A DNA stretch of 64,000 bases from Aquarana catesbeiana. Its lineage: Eukaryota; Chordata; Amphibia; Anura; Ranidae. Below the pieces are notes generated by a model. The model saw only the letters and a list, made by a program, of their open reading frames with translations, made no database searches and was not told the DNA's origin. The stretch spans positions 2,539,395 through 2,603,394 of the forward strand of contig NC_133331.1 of NCBI RefSeq assembly GCF_042186555.1, in the 5' to 3' direction. How positions within the stretch are numbered: the stretch's first letter is position 1; each line of letters begins with the position of its first letter. The position numbers and the translations under genes are program-made. Of this stretch, positions 44,690-56,007 are shown piece by piece.

Positions 44690-45392
44690 AGAAAAGCTGG
44701 TGCCATGGAAGTCGGCTAAAACATTGTTTTATTAATGTATGTGAACAGGCAAAAAGAAAGCCAACACGTTTCGGCCGTCAGGCCTTAATCATGGCTGATA
44801 TATAAAAAATGTGTATCGTCACACGGAGTGGTGCCGTGGATACACTGGGAGTAGTACTGTGCCACGTCCTATCAATTACATATACCAAAAACGGAGGGAG
44901 AAGTCAGTTCCCATGTAGATCAGTCCGAAGAGGTGGCTATATAGCAGTTCCATAGTCAGTTCATATGTGAGATTGATCGATGCTCGAGCATCGATCAATC
45001 TCAACATATGAACTGACTATGGAACTGCTATATAGCCACCTCTTCGGACTGATCTACATGGGAAGCTATTCCTCCTAATGCCTGAAGAATTTCATACTGT
45101 AGATGGTGTTGTATAGCAACGATTCAAGTACAGACACATGTTGTGTTTTAAACTATACTATCTTTGTTTTGTTATGTGTGTTTTTTGATATCAAATAAAA
45201 TAAGGAATTTTATCTACTATTTTGTGGTGCCTAAAAAGTCCATAAGTCCCTTCTCCCTCCGTTTTTGTATAATTAATCATGGCTGAGCCATGGATTAAGA
45301 CCTGATGGCCGAAACACGTTGGCTTTTTTTGACTGTTGTTCACATGCATTAAATAAAAACAAAGTTTTAGCCGACTTCCATGGCACCAGCCT
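44690..45392. mobile_element. Foldback family M element, ~700 bp
   Basis: Outer arms: CTGGTGCCATGGAAGTCGGC, CCAACACGTTTCGGCC, CTTAATCATGGCTGA and AAAACGGAGGGAGAAG on the left are mirrored by CTTCTCCCTCCGTTTTT, CATGGCTGAGCC, GGCCGAAACACGTTGG and GCCGACTTCCATGGCACCAG on the right. The centre holds a 157-bp near-perfect palindrome. No protein frame. Confidence 0.85.
44908..45064. repeat. 157-bp near-perfect palindrome
   Basis: From TTCCCATGTAGATCAGTCCG to CGGACTGATCTACATGGGAA with centre ATCGATGCTCGAGCATCGAT. The only difference I find is a 1-base indel (ATGTGAGA against the mirror of TCTCAACAT). The loop is essentially zero. Confidence 0.93.
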
Positions 45393-45521
45393 TTCTGCAT
45401 GGACTATATGGAGGATTACAGAGACTTCACAGGCTGAGTGCTGTGTTCTTGAGGCTCACCAGGCATTGTACAGGAGGTAGTAGCTCGGGTGCACCTGTTC
45501 CAAAATTCCATGACAGTCTCT

Positions 45522-45800
45522 ACCCCCTACTAACACCTATACTAACCTGTGTACACTTACCTATTCCCAGCCTGCTCCGGTCACTCAATCCTGTGCCAAT
45601 GGAGAGGAGGGAGCGCCGACAATGGATGGGCCATTGAAGTCTATGGAGGACCTCACCGCTCCCAGGCTTTAGTAGTCATTGTCTGAGCCCTCTCTTCTCC
45701 CTGCAGCCAGCGGACCTGACACAGGAGAGATCACATGACTGGGCTGAATTAGACAAGTGTACAAATCTTTTGTACACAAGCATAGGTGTTAGTAGGGGGA
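45522..45800. mobile_element. Small palindromic element (CCCCCTACTAACACCTAT ends)
   Basis: CCCCCTACTAACACCTAT (45,523-45,540) is mirrored by ATAGGTGTTAGTAGGGGG (45,782-45,799). GTGTACACTT / TTGTACACAAG form further weak arms. Interior mixed. Confidence 0.7.
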
Positions 45801-46140
45801 GGGGTGGGGGTAATTTCAATTTAAAAAGAACAAGCACACACACCACACGTATAACAAGTACATCAATACAAAGAGGCAATATTCCATATCATGCAGGTAA
45901 AAACCAGTCCATAAAAAAAAAAAAAAAAAGTAGAAGTAGAAGGGCAGGGCTTTATAAACCATTTCCTTTTCAGGTTGGAAGGCGGGGAAGGGGGTGGGGG
46001 AGGTGTCAAGGTGGTGCTGTATTGGCACACAAACAAAGAAATGACTATTCCTAAGGAGAAGTCGAGTCTTCTACTTTTGTTGAAAACCAACACAGTACAA
46101 GTTTGACTTTAGGGCAATGCCATTTATTGGCCAACTAGAC
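45801..46140. other. Spacer with A-run, nothing coding
   Basis: Mixed sequence with an A-run at 45,912-45,929 and a G-rich stretch near 45,980-46,010. Confidence 0.35.
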
Positions 46141-46167
46141 TGTACAGGACGGGGGTGGGGGTGGGGA

Positions 46168-46292
46168 CTACAACTCCAGGAACTACATGTCCCATGAGGC
46201 ACTGCAAAAGTTTCTGTGACAAGCATGACTCCCAGAGGCATGATGGGACTTTTAGTTCCTCAACAGCTGGAGAGCCATGGTTGGCCAACCCT
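46168..46292. mobile_element. hAT-like MITE family B, decayed
   Basis: GACTACAACTCCAGGAACTA, ATGTCCCATGAGGCACTGCA and GCATGATGGGACTTTTAGTT match the family B arms. Ends are not well preserved. Confidence 0.7.
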
Positions 46293-47094
46293 GCTGTGAG
46301 GCAAGCTGGCCAATGTCCCTCAAAAACAAACACAATTTAGTCAATATTTAATATCACCCTTAAACCAAAAACTTTTACTAAATAATTTGACCAGAAATTG
46401 ATTTATGGGGAACGTCACCGTCTGACACAGCTCTACAAACACTTACAATGTGCTAATGACTCAAATATTGATCTATTGTCAACTGATCTGCCCAAGTATG
46501 GTCACCAGACCAATATTCTGCAATATCAGGGAAAGCATAAATACGGTTGCTATAGACATGCCGTGGCCAACTACCCAACGCCCTCGTCTTCATACATCGC
46601 CCATTCTCAGCCGTATTCTGTGCACGTGACGTCATAGAACTCAGTTTCCACATCTTCCCGATGGAAGGAAGGGAAGCCCATGAAAAGCCTTGAAGATCAG
46701 ACCCTTCTCCATTGTAAAGCCGGCCATAGATTCCTCCATCCACACAATCAAGGAGGATGGAGGAATCCTCCAGCTGAGACAGGGGGGCCCATCTGCTGTC
46801 AGATTACACCGATCAGTGGCTGCAACCGCTGATTGAGGAAAAGAACATTTCCTGTCCCACAGAAGGCCACCATTAGAGTGGGAGTGCCACACACGGTGGG
46901 TGGAGATTCATCCGGTTCCTGCTAAACCACTGAACTTAGAATTAGCAGCGACCTCAAAAGGAAATTTATCTCCTAAAAGTACAAACTCGGCTGAGGGTAT
47001 TCCCTTTGTACAAATGACTCGCCAAGATTTCCAAAGTTGGAGTCGGTGTGTGAATCAGTTACTTCTGCATTCTGAGATTTTTAACCACATCAGC
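46293..47094. other. Unassigned, with a short known-type repeat at about 46,715-46,880
   Basis: 46,398-46,640 is low-copy-looking with no splice-bounded frame I trust. 46,715-46,880 (TAAAGCCGGCCATAGATTCC, GATTGAGGAAAAG) resembles a common ranid repeat. Confidence 0.35.
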
Positions 47095-47400
47095 TCTGGA
47101 AAATTTAACAACCCCCCCCCCCGACCAGGCCATTTTTTGCGATACGGTACAGCTGACAGTTGCACTGTCATGCGACACTGCCCCCAAATAAGACTGGCCA
47201 AAGTGACCATGCCAGGCATGAGAGCACACCATGGTCAGTTCTCTAGCTGTGCTGGGAACTCCGTGTGTTCTCCAATGATCAGACTTGTCCTGACCCACGC
47301 CCCCTGCACAGCCATTCACTGGGAAGATCAGTGTACTGCTGTTTCTGCTGCTACCCCAGCTCCTATGCAGCTGGAAAGAGAGGTCATGTGAGCACTTATA
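47095..47400. repeat. Fragment related to family E/F
   Basis: CCATTTTTTGCGATACGGTA, CAGCTGACAGTTGCACTGTC and GCGACACTGCCCCCAAATAAG resemble the TTGCGATTCGGCACTGCGTC...TGACAATTGCGCGGTCGTGC part of family E on the other strand. Diverged. Confidence 0.5.
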
Positions 47401-47824
47401 AAAAAATAAATAAATTATATATATATTTTTCATATCTATAACAAATGTTTTGCGTTTCATTTCAGTTTTAAACTGAATGGGTGTTGTAAAAAGTTGACCG
47501 TTTACAATCAATCACTTTAAAAAAAGAGAAATGGCAGCTAATACAATTCCACCCCAATAATTTACCTTAAAGGGTAAGCTTGTAAAACCTCAATGCGTTA
47601 ATCAACCGTCTATGTTCAGCCCCTCTTCTAGAACTGGCTCCCCAATTGAAGCTGGCAAGTCCACCCCCCAAAAAAGCAATACAAAAATTCATATCACCCA
47701 ATCACAATGTGGTTTTTTTTTTTAACCTCTGCCTGGCATTCTGTACACCCAAACTCCTGCCTGGCAACGTTTGGGCTGTATATGTTTTTTTTTTTTTTAT
47801 CGGAACTACACCTTACTATTCTTT

Positions 47825-48023
47825 TCAGCCAAGGAAGCCGCCATCTTTGTGCCTCTGTTTGATCTTCAACTGCCATAATGCTGCACATGTGATCCGTTAT
47901 GACAGCAGCCATTGGATGGTTTGACAGTTTGGTTGAGAGCACAACCAAGGTGACAGTTAGCATTCCCGACATGCCAGGAATGTAACAGTTTTTGAAATGG
48001 GTAAAAATTGATGGGTTCCCCTT
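47825..48023. repeat. Family K repeat, left part, split by a LINE
   Basis: TCAGCCAAGGAAGCCGCCATC-type start, CTGCACATGTGATCCGTTAT and CAGTTTGGTTGAGAGCACAA match 6051-6250. It is broken at AATTGATGGGTTCCCCTTT and continues at 49,162. Confidence 0.8.
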
Positions 48024-49160
48024 TCAACTACACTTTTGGTCAGCTAAGGCATTTCCTTACATCTTTACCTAACCCGGGAGAGTTGTCCAGACCTCTAAAT
48101 ACTTTTGAAAATGATTGCTCTGATGAAGGGCGCTACCGAGAACGCTATCTACGATGTAGAACCTACTGATGGCCCCGTCAGATAACACGCACCTGGCCTT
48201 CCTGAAAAGGTGGGAGAGAGATCTACACTGTACATTCACTTCGAATCAGACTCAACGTATTCTAACGTTTGCCCTAAAATCATCTAAATCTACGAAAATA
48301 CAGGAAGCTAATTATAAGCTCCTGACGAGGTGGTAATTGACTCCTCAAGCCTTACATACTTTCTACCCGAATACCTCAGCACTCTGCTGGAGATGTCAGA
48401 TGAAAGGGGCATGGAAATGTCCACTAAAAGATACAAAAGGTCTCTAATACGTCACTTGGTGAATGCTGCGAAATCCTGTATCCCACTCCACTGGAAGAGT
48501 CAAACACTTCCATCAGTGGCGTCTTGGATACGGAGAGTGGAAGACATCAGTAAAAATGGAGGACCTGGTGCTCTCTACAGAAAAATACAATAAGACATGG
48601 GCACTCTGGCACCAGTTTATCTTTTCTTCAGAAGGTACCTCCCTCAGAACTGCTTGATCAGACTAATAGTTCTGGGCCATCCTGAGTCAATAAAAAACCT
48701 GTGCCGTCAGCTTATCTTTATGCTGCGCCCTTCCCTGCTTTCCCGCCTCCCCCCCTCTACGCCCGCCAATCTCAGTCATGACTAACTACCTTACTCCCTA
48801 TAGGACCCCCCCCCCCCGGTCGGGATGGCGTGGGGGATGGAGTGTCTGGGTGCTTGTTACCTTTCATTGGATGAGCTCCGAGCAGGAGGGTTTGGGTATC
48901 TCAACGGATATCCACAGATATTGTTCACCGATGTACACGGATGGGTTTAATATGTATAAATATACTGCCTTTCCTTTCATTCATGTGATGTAGTAGATTT
49001 GTATATTCCTTCTCCCCCCCCCCCTACTTTTTTTTTCTTCTTCTTTTTTCCCCTCCCTCCCTCGATGTTTCCACTATTTGTATGTATTGTATGTACCCAT
49101 GTTGGGCATGTATAAAATAAATAAAAAACTATATTTGAAAAAAAAAAAAAAAAAAAAAAT
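48024..49160 (+). mobile_element. 5'-truncated LINE (L1/Tx1-like non-LTR retrotransposon)
   Basis: About 1.14 kb, ending in a 3' untranslated region (TGTATGTACCCATGTTGGGC, ATAAAATAAATAAAAAACT) and an A-tail (about 49,139-49,159). A near-identical duplication AATTGATGGGTT...CCCCTTT flanks it (48,006-48,023 and 49,162-49,185), as expected of target-primed reverse transcription. It lies within family K. Its coding part is the C-terminus of ORF2 with a stop. Too truncated to move on its own. Confidence 0.88.
48150..48780 (+). pseudogene. LINE ORF2 C-terminal remnant, disrupted
   Basis: The frame through 48,307-48,333 reads ANYKLLTRW and then meets TAA where a Tyr codon is expected, continuing LTPQALHTFYPNTSALCWRC in frame. 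The Cys-containing 'ALCWRC' block downstream of 'LLTRW' is typical of L1-like ORF2 C-termini in frogs. Later, RHLVNAAKSCIPLHWK and SVASWIRRVEDISK appear in another frame, so at least one frameshift has occurred. Limits are approximate. Non-functional. Confidence 0.8.
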
Positions 49161-49161
49161 T

Positions 49162-49260
49162 AATTGATGGGTTTAGTTCCCCTTTAAGTTAGGACATGGT
49201 AAAGATTTTTCTTCACTTGCTGTCCCAGGGTTGCAACAGGAAGTGAGATGAATTTTTTTT
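49162..49260. repeat. Family K repeat, right part
   Basis: AATTGATGGGTTTAGTTCCC, then CTTTAAGTTAGGACATGG, matching ATGGATGGGTTTACTTCTGC and TTTAAG..TAGGACTTAC in the intact members. Confidence 0.75.
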
Positions 49261-49324
49261 AGAGTGCACTTACACCTGCAGTTTTAACCATATTCTGACC
49301 ATTCACCCTCTGGGTTCCGTTTCC

Positions 49325-49945
49325 TTAGTGGAGCCCGGGGCCTCCACAAAGGCCAACCAGAGCCCTCCACAAAAGGCCGCCCCCCCCCAGAGCCCTCCAC
49401 AATGGCCCCCCCCCCCCCCAGAGCCCTCCACAATGGCCGCCCCCCCAAGAGCCCTCCACAAAAGGCCGCCCCCCCCCCAAGAGCCCTCCACAATGCCGCC
49501 CCCCCCCCCCCAGAGCCCTCCACAATGGCCGCCCCCCCCCCCCCCAGAGCCCTCCACAATGGCCGCCCTCCCCCCCCAGAGCCCTCCACAATGGCCGCCC
49601 TCCCCCCCCCAGGAGCCCTCCACAATGGCCGCCCTCCCCCCCCGGAGCCTCCACAATGGCCGCCCTCCCCCCCGGAGCCCTCCACAATGGCCGCCCCCCC
49701 CCCCCCCCCAGAGCCCTCCACAATGGCCGCCCCCCCCCCCCCAGGAGCCCTCCACAATGGCCGCCCTCCCCCCCCCAGGAGCCCTCCACAATGGCCGCCC
49801 TCCCCCCCCAGGAGCCCTCCACAATGGCCGCCCTCCCCCCCCAGGAGCCTCCACAATGGCCGCCCCCCCCCCCAGAGCCCTCCACAATGGCCGCCCCCCC
49901 CCCCCCCAGGAGCCCTCCACAATGGCCGCCCCCCCCCAGCCCTCC
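49325..49945. repeat. AGCCCTCCACAATGGCCGCC C-rich minisatellite
   Basis: About 20 units of AGCCCTCCACAATGGCCGCC plus a C-run of 5-17 and CAG or CAGG. Unit about 28-35 bp. Frames in both directions (Pro-rich plus, Gly/Trp-rich minus) follow the repeat. Confidence 0.95.
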
Positions 49946-50205
49946 ATAAAGCCTCTGCCTCCCCCCCCCCCCCCGAGCCCTCATAAAGCCTCTGCCTCCT
50001 CCCCCCCCCCCCCGAGCCCTCCATAAAGCCTCTGCCTCCCCCCCCCCCCCGAGCCCTCCATAAAGCCTCTGCCTCCCCCCCCCCCCCCCCCGAGCCCTCC
50101 ATAAAGCATCTGCCTCCTCCCCCCCCCCCCCGAGCTCTCCATAAAGCCTCTGCCTCCCCCCCCCCCCGAGCCCTCCATAAAGGGAACACCCCCACACATT
50201 CTTCC
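49946..50205. repeat. CCATAAAGCCTCTGCCTCC C-rich minisatellite
   Basis: Six or seven units of CCATAAAGCCTCTGCCTCC, a C-run and GAGCCCT. It shares the GAGCCCTCCA part with the preceding array, so it is a derived subfamily in the same locus. Confidence 0.95.
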
Positions 50206-50660
50206 CACCCCCCCCAGTAGATGCTGCATCTGTCCCCCACCAGCTCTAAGCCCGAGAACTGAGTGATCAAACTCCTTGAATTCCCCGGTCTTCAGCCTGC
50301 AGAGAGCTGGTAGCTGTCAGTCACCGGCGCTCTGCTCTCCCCTCCAGCACTCACTGGAGCACTGGGCTGTGCAGGGGGCGGGAGCGGACAGATCAGCCTT
50401 TCAAAGGCTCGCCAAGAGGATGAGCCAGGTGCCAGTCCAGGCATGTGGGTGGATCCCGACCGTATAGTCTGGATCTTTCAAAGCCTGGACCGGCTCTGAC
50501 ATCAGCGGGATTTAGAATGAACTGCACTCCTGTCTCTCCCCCCCCCCCCCCCCAGGAGAAGTAGAATAAAAATAGCTTTGGCTGTACTTTTTTTTTTTTT
50601 TTTAAAGAAAAACCTAACAGCCTCAGGTAGCAGATCAGCATAAAGGCCAGGGAACTAGCA
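50206..50660. repeat. Probable dispersed repeat (family L)
   Basis: CCTTTCAAAGGCTCGCC, GTGGATCCCGACCGTA, GATCTTTCAAAGCCTGGACC. I recognise it loosely as ranid repeat sequence. C-run near 50,540 and T-run near 50,590. Confidence 0.45.
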
Positions 50661-50835
50661 TTTACTAAACCTGGAGTGCAGCTCTACATGGGAGCCAATC
50701 AGCTTCTAACTTCAGCTTGTTCAAGCGTTTTGTTTTTTTTGTGAAAGCTTGAACAAGCTGAAGTTAGAAGCCGATTGGCTCCCATGCAGAGCTGCACCAG
50801 ATTTTACCCTGTCCAGTTTTAGTAAATCTCCCCCC
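50661..50835. mobile_element. MITE family A, complete, at the duplication edge
   Basis: TTTACTAAACCTGGAGTGCA, GGGAGCCAATCAGCTTCTAA on the left are mirrored by TTAGAAGCCGATTGGCTCCC and CCAGTTTTAGTAAATC on the right. The loop is CGTTTTGTTTTTTTTG. Homology with copy 1 starts in this loop. Confidence 0.88.
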
Positions 50836-50930
50836 AGTGTGTGTCAATAAGGGATCTCTTAAAAGGATGGAGATCTTTTTAAATGAAGATTAGTGACCAC
50901 CAACGTTTATAGAAACCCTATAGCAGGGAT

Positions 50931-51069
50931 ATGCAATTAGTGGACCTCCAGCTGTTGCAAAACTACAAGTCCCATCATGCCTCTGCCTGTCATGCTTGTG
51001 GCTGTCAGTCTTGCTATGCCTCATGGGACTTGTAGTTCTGCAACAGCTGGAGGTCCGCTAATTGCATAT
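50931..51069. mobile_element. Family B MITE (copy 2), right end deleted
   Basis: Counterpart of 291-447. The right terminus after ATTGCATATC is lost in a 19-bp deletion that joins directly to TCTGCAGGTAAC. Confidence 0.8.
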
Positions 51070-51307
51070 CTCTGCAGGTAACAAAATGGTTTTACTGCAA
51101 TACTCCCCACCGGGCCAGCACCATCTTTGAGGACCCGTCATCGCAAACCGCCATCTCTATTTTCCATCCATCTGCTGGATAGGATCTCCCCATAGGAGGA
51201 TGAGAGCGGGGGCTCTGTCCATCTCCGCTCTGCTGAGCAAGAGGATCCTGCAGAACGGAGGGGCCCGTGTGAATAGGGGCCCAAGATATTCTTTAAACCC
51301 AGACTAT

Positions 51308-51447
51308 GGGGGGAGATTTAACTGGTGCAGCTCTGCATAGTAACCAATCAGCTTCCAGGATTTATTATTAAAGCTTACACACTCTGGAGTTAGAAGCCGA
51401 TTGGTTCTGCTGCACCAGAATATGTACACCAGTTTTAGTAAATCCGC
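51308..51447. mobile_element. MITE family A (copy 2)
   Basis: Counterpart of 697-836; essentially the same sequence. Confidence 0.75.
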
Positions 51448-51703
51448 ACAGGAGCCCCAATTGGAAAGCGGCTCTCTGTGGGGGGCTCCCGATGAAGGGG
51501 AGGAGCCAGGAGTGCCGCCCCCGAAGAAGAGGATCCAGGCAGTTCTGTGCAAAACCCTTACATAGAGCCGGCAAGTATAACAGGCTTGTAAAATAAAAAA
51601 AAAAACCACCACACACCACACTTTACAAACCGCTTTAAATCCTAAATCTAACATTTTAGCATTACCTACTGTGAGTGTTTGGGTAGGGGGTTTGTGGAAC
51701 TCG

Positions 51704-52339
51704 GGAAATTTACTAAAACTGGAGCACACACACTCCACACACTCCACCACACACACTCCACCCACCCACCCACACACTCCACCCACCCACCCACACACTC
51801 CACCCACCCACCCACACACTCCACCCACCCACTCCACCACCCACCCACTCCACCCACCCACACACTCCACCCACCCACACACTCCACCCACCCACACACT
51901 CCACCCACCCACCCACACACTCCACCCACCCACACACTCCACCCACCCACACACTCCACCCACCCACACACTCCACCCACCCACACACTCCACCCACCCA
52001 CACACTCCACCCACCCACACACTCACCCACCCACACACTCCACCCACCCACACACTCCACCCACCCACACACTCCACCCACCCACACACTCCACCCACCC
52101 ACACACTCCACCCACCCACACACTCCACCCACCCACACACTCCACCCACCCACACACTCCACCCACCCACACACTCCACCCACCCACACACTCCACCCAC
52201 CCACACACTCCACCCACCCACACACTCCACCAATCGGCTTCTGACTTCAGCTTCTTCAGTTAAGCTTTGACAATAAAACCTGGAAGCTGATTGGCTCCCA
52301 TGCACAGCTGCACCAGATCAGTTTTAGTAAATTTCCCCC
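51704..52339. mobile_element. MITE family A split by tandem array (copy 2)
   Basis: GAAATTTACTAAAACTGG on the left and CAGTTTTAGTAAATTTCC on the right bracket the array at 51,724-52,230. Counterpart of 1096-2727. Confidence 0.8.
51724..52230. repeat. 17-bp CCACCCACCCACACACT array
   Basis: Mostly uniform CACACACTCCACCCACC units. Copy 1 uses a different unit repertoire (long CA runs), so the two alleles or paralogues have been rebuilt independently since duplication. Confidence 0.96.
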
Positions 52340-52708
52340 ACTGTAATATAATAAATCCGGTTTCTCTGGTCGGCATTATTATACCACAGGGGGGGGGGGG
52401 TGACCACCCACTGTGTAAAATTATACATACAAGTCATGATTTGGACGTTATATACTGTGGTGGTAGCAGCTAGCTACCAAAACCCTGGTCATTTTTTTTT
52501 TTTTTTTTTTTATACAGGGGGCGACTCGGCGTCCAATAAAAGTGGTCCCAACGACGAATTCCCCACGGGATCACTTTTATAGGCAGCAGGAGAGGTGTTC
52601 CCCCCTCCCCCCCATTGCTTCACTGCTTACCGAAGCCGGTCGGTAAAGGGGACAATGATCCAATCCCCCGGAGCGATGGGCAGGAAGTCGAGGGAAAGAT
52701 GGCGCCCC

Positions 52709-53229
52709 ACTTAACCGGTTCCCGACTGGCGCACGCCGATGTACGTCGGCAGAATGGCACGGCTGGGCAAATGGGCGTACCTGTACGTCTATTTGAATTG
52801 CCCGCCGTGCCATTGCGTGCGCGCGGGCCTGGAGCTCCGTTAGTCGGGTCGCGGGTCCCACGGACTCGATCGCCGCGGGGATACCCGCGATCGCCTCATG
52901 GAGAGGACGAACCTAGTGACAAGTGTCACTCGATCTCTGCTCCCTGTCATTGGAGCAGAGATCAGTGACGTCACACATATAGCCCATCCCCCCTACAGTT
53001 AGTAATCACTCCCCTAGGACACACTTAACCCCTAGTGGTTAACCCCTTCACTGCCAGTGTCATTTACACAGTAATCAGTGCATTTTTAATTGCACTGATC
53101 GCTGTATAAATGCCAATGGTCCCAAAAATGTGTCAAAAATGTCCGACATGTCCGCCATAACGTCGCAGTCACAATAAATGGGAAAAAAAAAAAAAAAAAA
53201 AAAAAAAGCTGATCGCCGCCATTATTAGT

Positions 53230-53261
<32 letters not shown>

Positions 53262-53675
53262 GAACTGCCATAAAACTATCCCCTATTTAGTAAACGCTAT
53301 AACGTTTGCGCAAACCAATTAATCGCTTATTGCGATTTTTTTTACCAAAAATATGTAGAATACGATCGGCCTAAACTGAGGAAAAAAAATTTTTTTAATA
53401 TATTTTTGGGGGGATATTTATTATAGCAAAATGTAAAAAATAGTTTTTTTCAAAATTGTCGCTCTTATTTTGTTTATAGCGCAAAAAATAAAAATCGCAG
53501 AGGTGATCAAATACCACCAAAAGAAAGCTCTATTGTGGGAAAAAAAGGACGTCAGTTTTGTTTGGGGTACGTCGCACGACCGCGCAACTGTCAGTTAAAA
53601 ACGACGCAGTGCCGAATCGCAAAAAACGCTCTGGTCAGGAAGGGGGTAAAATCTTCCGGGGCTGAAGTGGTTAAC
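52709..53675. mobile_element. Family E repeat (copy 2), without the MITE
   Basis: Counterpart of 3111-4332. The unoccupied MITE site is at 53,001. The ~40-bp hairpin is deleted at 52,913. It keeps a CTAGTGGTTAACCCC block missing from copy 1. Contains two long A-runs (53,182-53,207 and 53,231-53,255). Confidence 0.85.
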
Positions 53676-53713
53676 TCTATGCCCTTGGAGGACCAGAGCA
53701 ACGTCTGATGTCA

Positions 53714-53746
<33 letters not shown>

Positions 53747-53801
53747 ACACTTTTTTTTTTTTTAGTAAAGTGTCAAATTATTTTTTTTGCTTATAAATGG
53801 A

Positions 53802-54042
53802 AGGCTCCTTTCACACTTGTGCGACTTGAAAGTGATGCGGCTTGAAGCAATGCCTGTGTAATCTGGAGGTCTATGGACCTCGAGTCACATCAAAGTCAGC
53901 CCAAAGTAGTGCAAGGAACAACTTTAAAGTCGCTGCGACTTGAAGAGATGCACAGACATGAATGATAACTCATTGGAAATCATGGGGTACGACTTGTCAT
54001 GTAACTTTGCAGTCCCAAGTCACACAAGTGGGAAAGGGGTCT
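53802..54042. mobile_element. Palindromic MITE, CTTTCACACTTGTGCGACTT type (copy 2)
   Basis: Counterpart of 4443-4682 with a few substitutions and 1-2 base indels. Confidence 0.8.
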
Positions 54043-55440
54043 AAATGAGACTCAATAAAAGAGGACCGGTCAGGCTTATTTCTATTACAAGGGATAAAGG
54101 CTTTGTGTGGCGGGGGGGGGGGGGGGGGTTAAAACCCAGACTGTTGAGCCGTGGTATTACAACCCCATCTCATCCACAGCTTCTCATGGATATACAAACG
54201 CTGCATCAAAAACCATGAAAAAAAAAAATAAAACCAGCAAGCTGCTTGCAGGGGGGGGGGGGGGGGGGGGGGGGGGCGGGTGTTGCCGAATGTAACTAAT
54301 GCAGTTCTTGGGGCCACGTTGGAACCGTGTGCAGGGCGCACAGACGCGGAGTGGCAGAACAGCAATCAGAGGGTTAAAAATCGGGCAGTTAGGAGGCAAC
54401 ATATCACCCCCTCACCGCCTGTCAAACACTTCTGAAAAGTGATCCAAGCTTGGATTGCTGTTCAGAGGAGAAGCAGTCACTTACAAAATGGGCCCTAAAA
54501 GTATCGGGAGAGCCAATAAAATCTGTTCTAATCAAATATGTTATTTGTTACAATGTAAAAAGCCTGGAGAGAAAGGGGCGGGGGGCTTTACCAGCAGAGA
54601 AAGTAGAAGGAGCCGTACATCTGCAGGATCGGGTTGCTTGACCTTAGAAGTATGCTGCATTGTGGCAGGAGCCAAAACCACCAAATACATCAATGCCGGG
54701 GCCAATCATCAGCAAGTGTCATGTGACAAAGCTAAAAGTGTTTATGGGCAGACACTGCATAGAGAGCAGATAATAGTACAAAGGATCATCATGGAAATGG
54801 TTACATTGTTCTCCAGAATGTCATTCATATCCGAGCCGGCACACCGGTGCATGAAGTGATCAGTACGGCGGGGGAACCGGTGTGCCCGGGTTATGATCGG
54901 GCAGTAGAAGGTCCCAGGCAGACCGGATGACGGGACCCTAAAGGCCAGCACCTCCTTTATTAGGGAACCACACTGCTTTGAAGTTCCAGTCAGTGGAGGA
55001 AATGTAAATTGGTACCAGGACAAGTTCATCTAGAGCCCGGGGCAAAGATACAGAACTGCACCCCCTCCCCCCACTAGTAATGCACGCCATAGAATGGATT
55101 TACTGCACCGAGCCCACCATCTGCTCCCTTGCTCTGCTGTGCCCAGGGCAGCAGCCCCCCCCCCCCCCCCCCACTCCTGGCCCCGCTTGTAATAAATGCC
55201 TCTTTGGCTCAACATGATGTGTATGAACATGGAGATGCCCTTTAAGATGGGCAGGATAAGCCATTAAGATAAGTTGTGCATGCCATTATTTACTTCTATC
55301 CTCTCCCCGTCCAAAGCAAAGATCTGGAAGGTTCCTATGAAGGCCGACCTGCCTGAGCTCCTGGCTGATCACTGCCCGAGCTTCTGGACCAGGGGAGGCC
55401 AGCATAGTATTTAGCTGGCTTTCGTGTTAGTGTATCGTTT
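54043..55440. other. Low-copy-looking sequence (copy 2), no gene identified
   Basis: Counterpart of 4683-6050. G-runs at about 54,110 and 54,250-54,286 are longer than in copy 1. No coding support. Confidence 0.4.
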
Positions 55441-55635
55441 TCAGCCAAGGAAGCCGCCATCTTGGCCTCTGTTTAATCTTCAGCTGCCATAATGCTGCAC
55501 ATGTGATCCGTTATGACAGCGGCCATTGGATGGTTTGACAGTTTGGTTGAGAGCACAACCAATGGGAGTGTTACATCACATGCCAGAAATGAACCTCCTT
55601 AATGGATGGGTTTACTTCTGCTTTAAGTTAGGACT
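55441..55635. repeat. Family K repeat (copy 2)
   Basis: Counterpart of 6051-6250; small deletion at TTACATCACATGCC relative to TTACATTTCTGGCACATGCC. Confidence 0.75.
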
Positions 55636-56007
55636 TACATTAATTTGGGGGGGGGGGGGGGTCATCAGCACAGAGTTTAGAGGAGGAGAAAAGGAAGGAC
55701 CAAGGCCTTGATTACAGGTGGTGCCCTCTGAAGAGCGATCCAAACACCAGTGACAGGCAGTGAGGAGGCATTCGATCGTCTCGTTTAACCCCCTTAAACC
55801 TCACACCACAAAACGCATGCACTGCAGGTAGTAGCCTGACATCGCAGCGCTAGGGGATTCTGTAGACACCAAACCAACCTGACTGCCGCAGATAACAACC
55901 ATCAATGTCCAAACTGGACTAGTGCATTGAGAAGAATCTTAAAACTGCATGAAAAAAAGTGATACAAAAGATGACGTAAAGGCCTAGTGCATCATCAACA
56001 GCACTTA

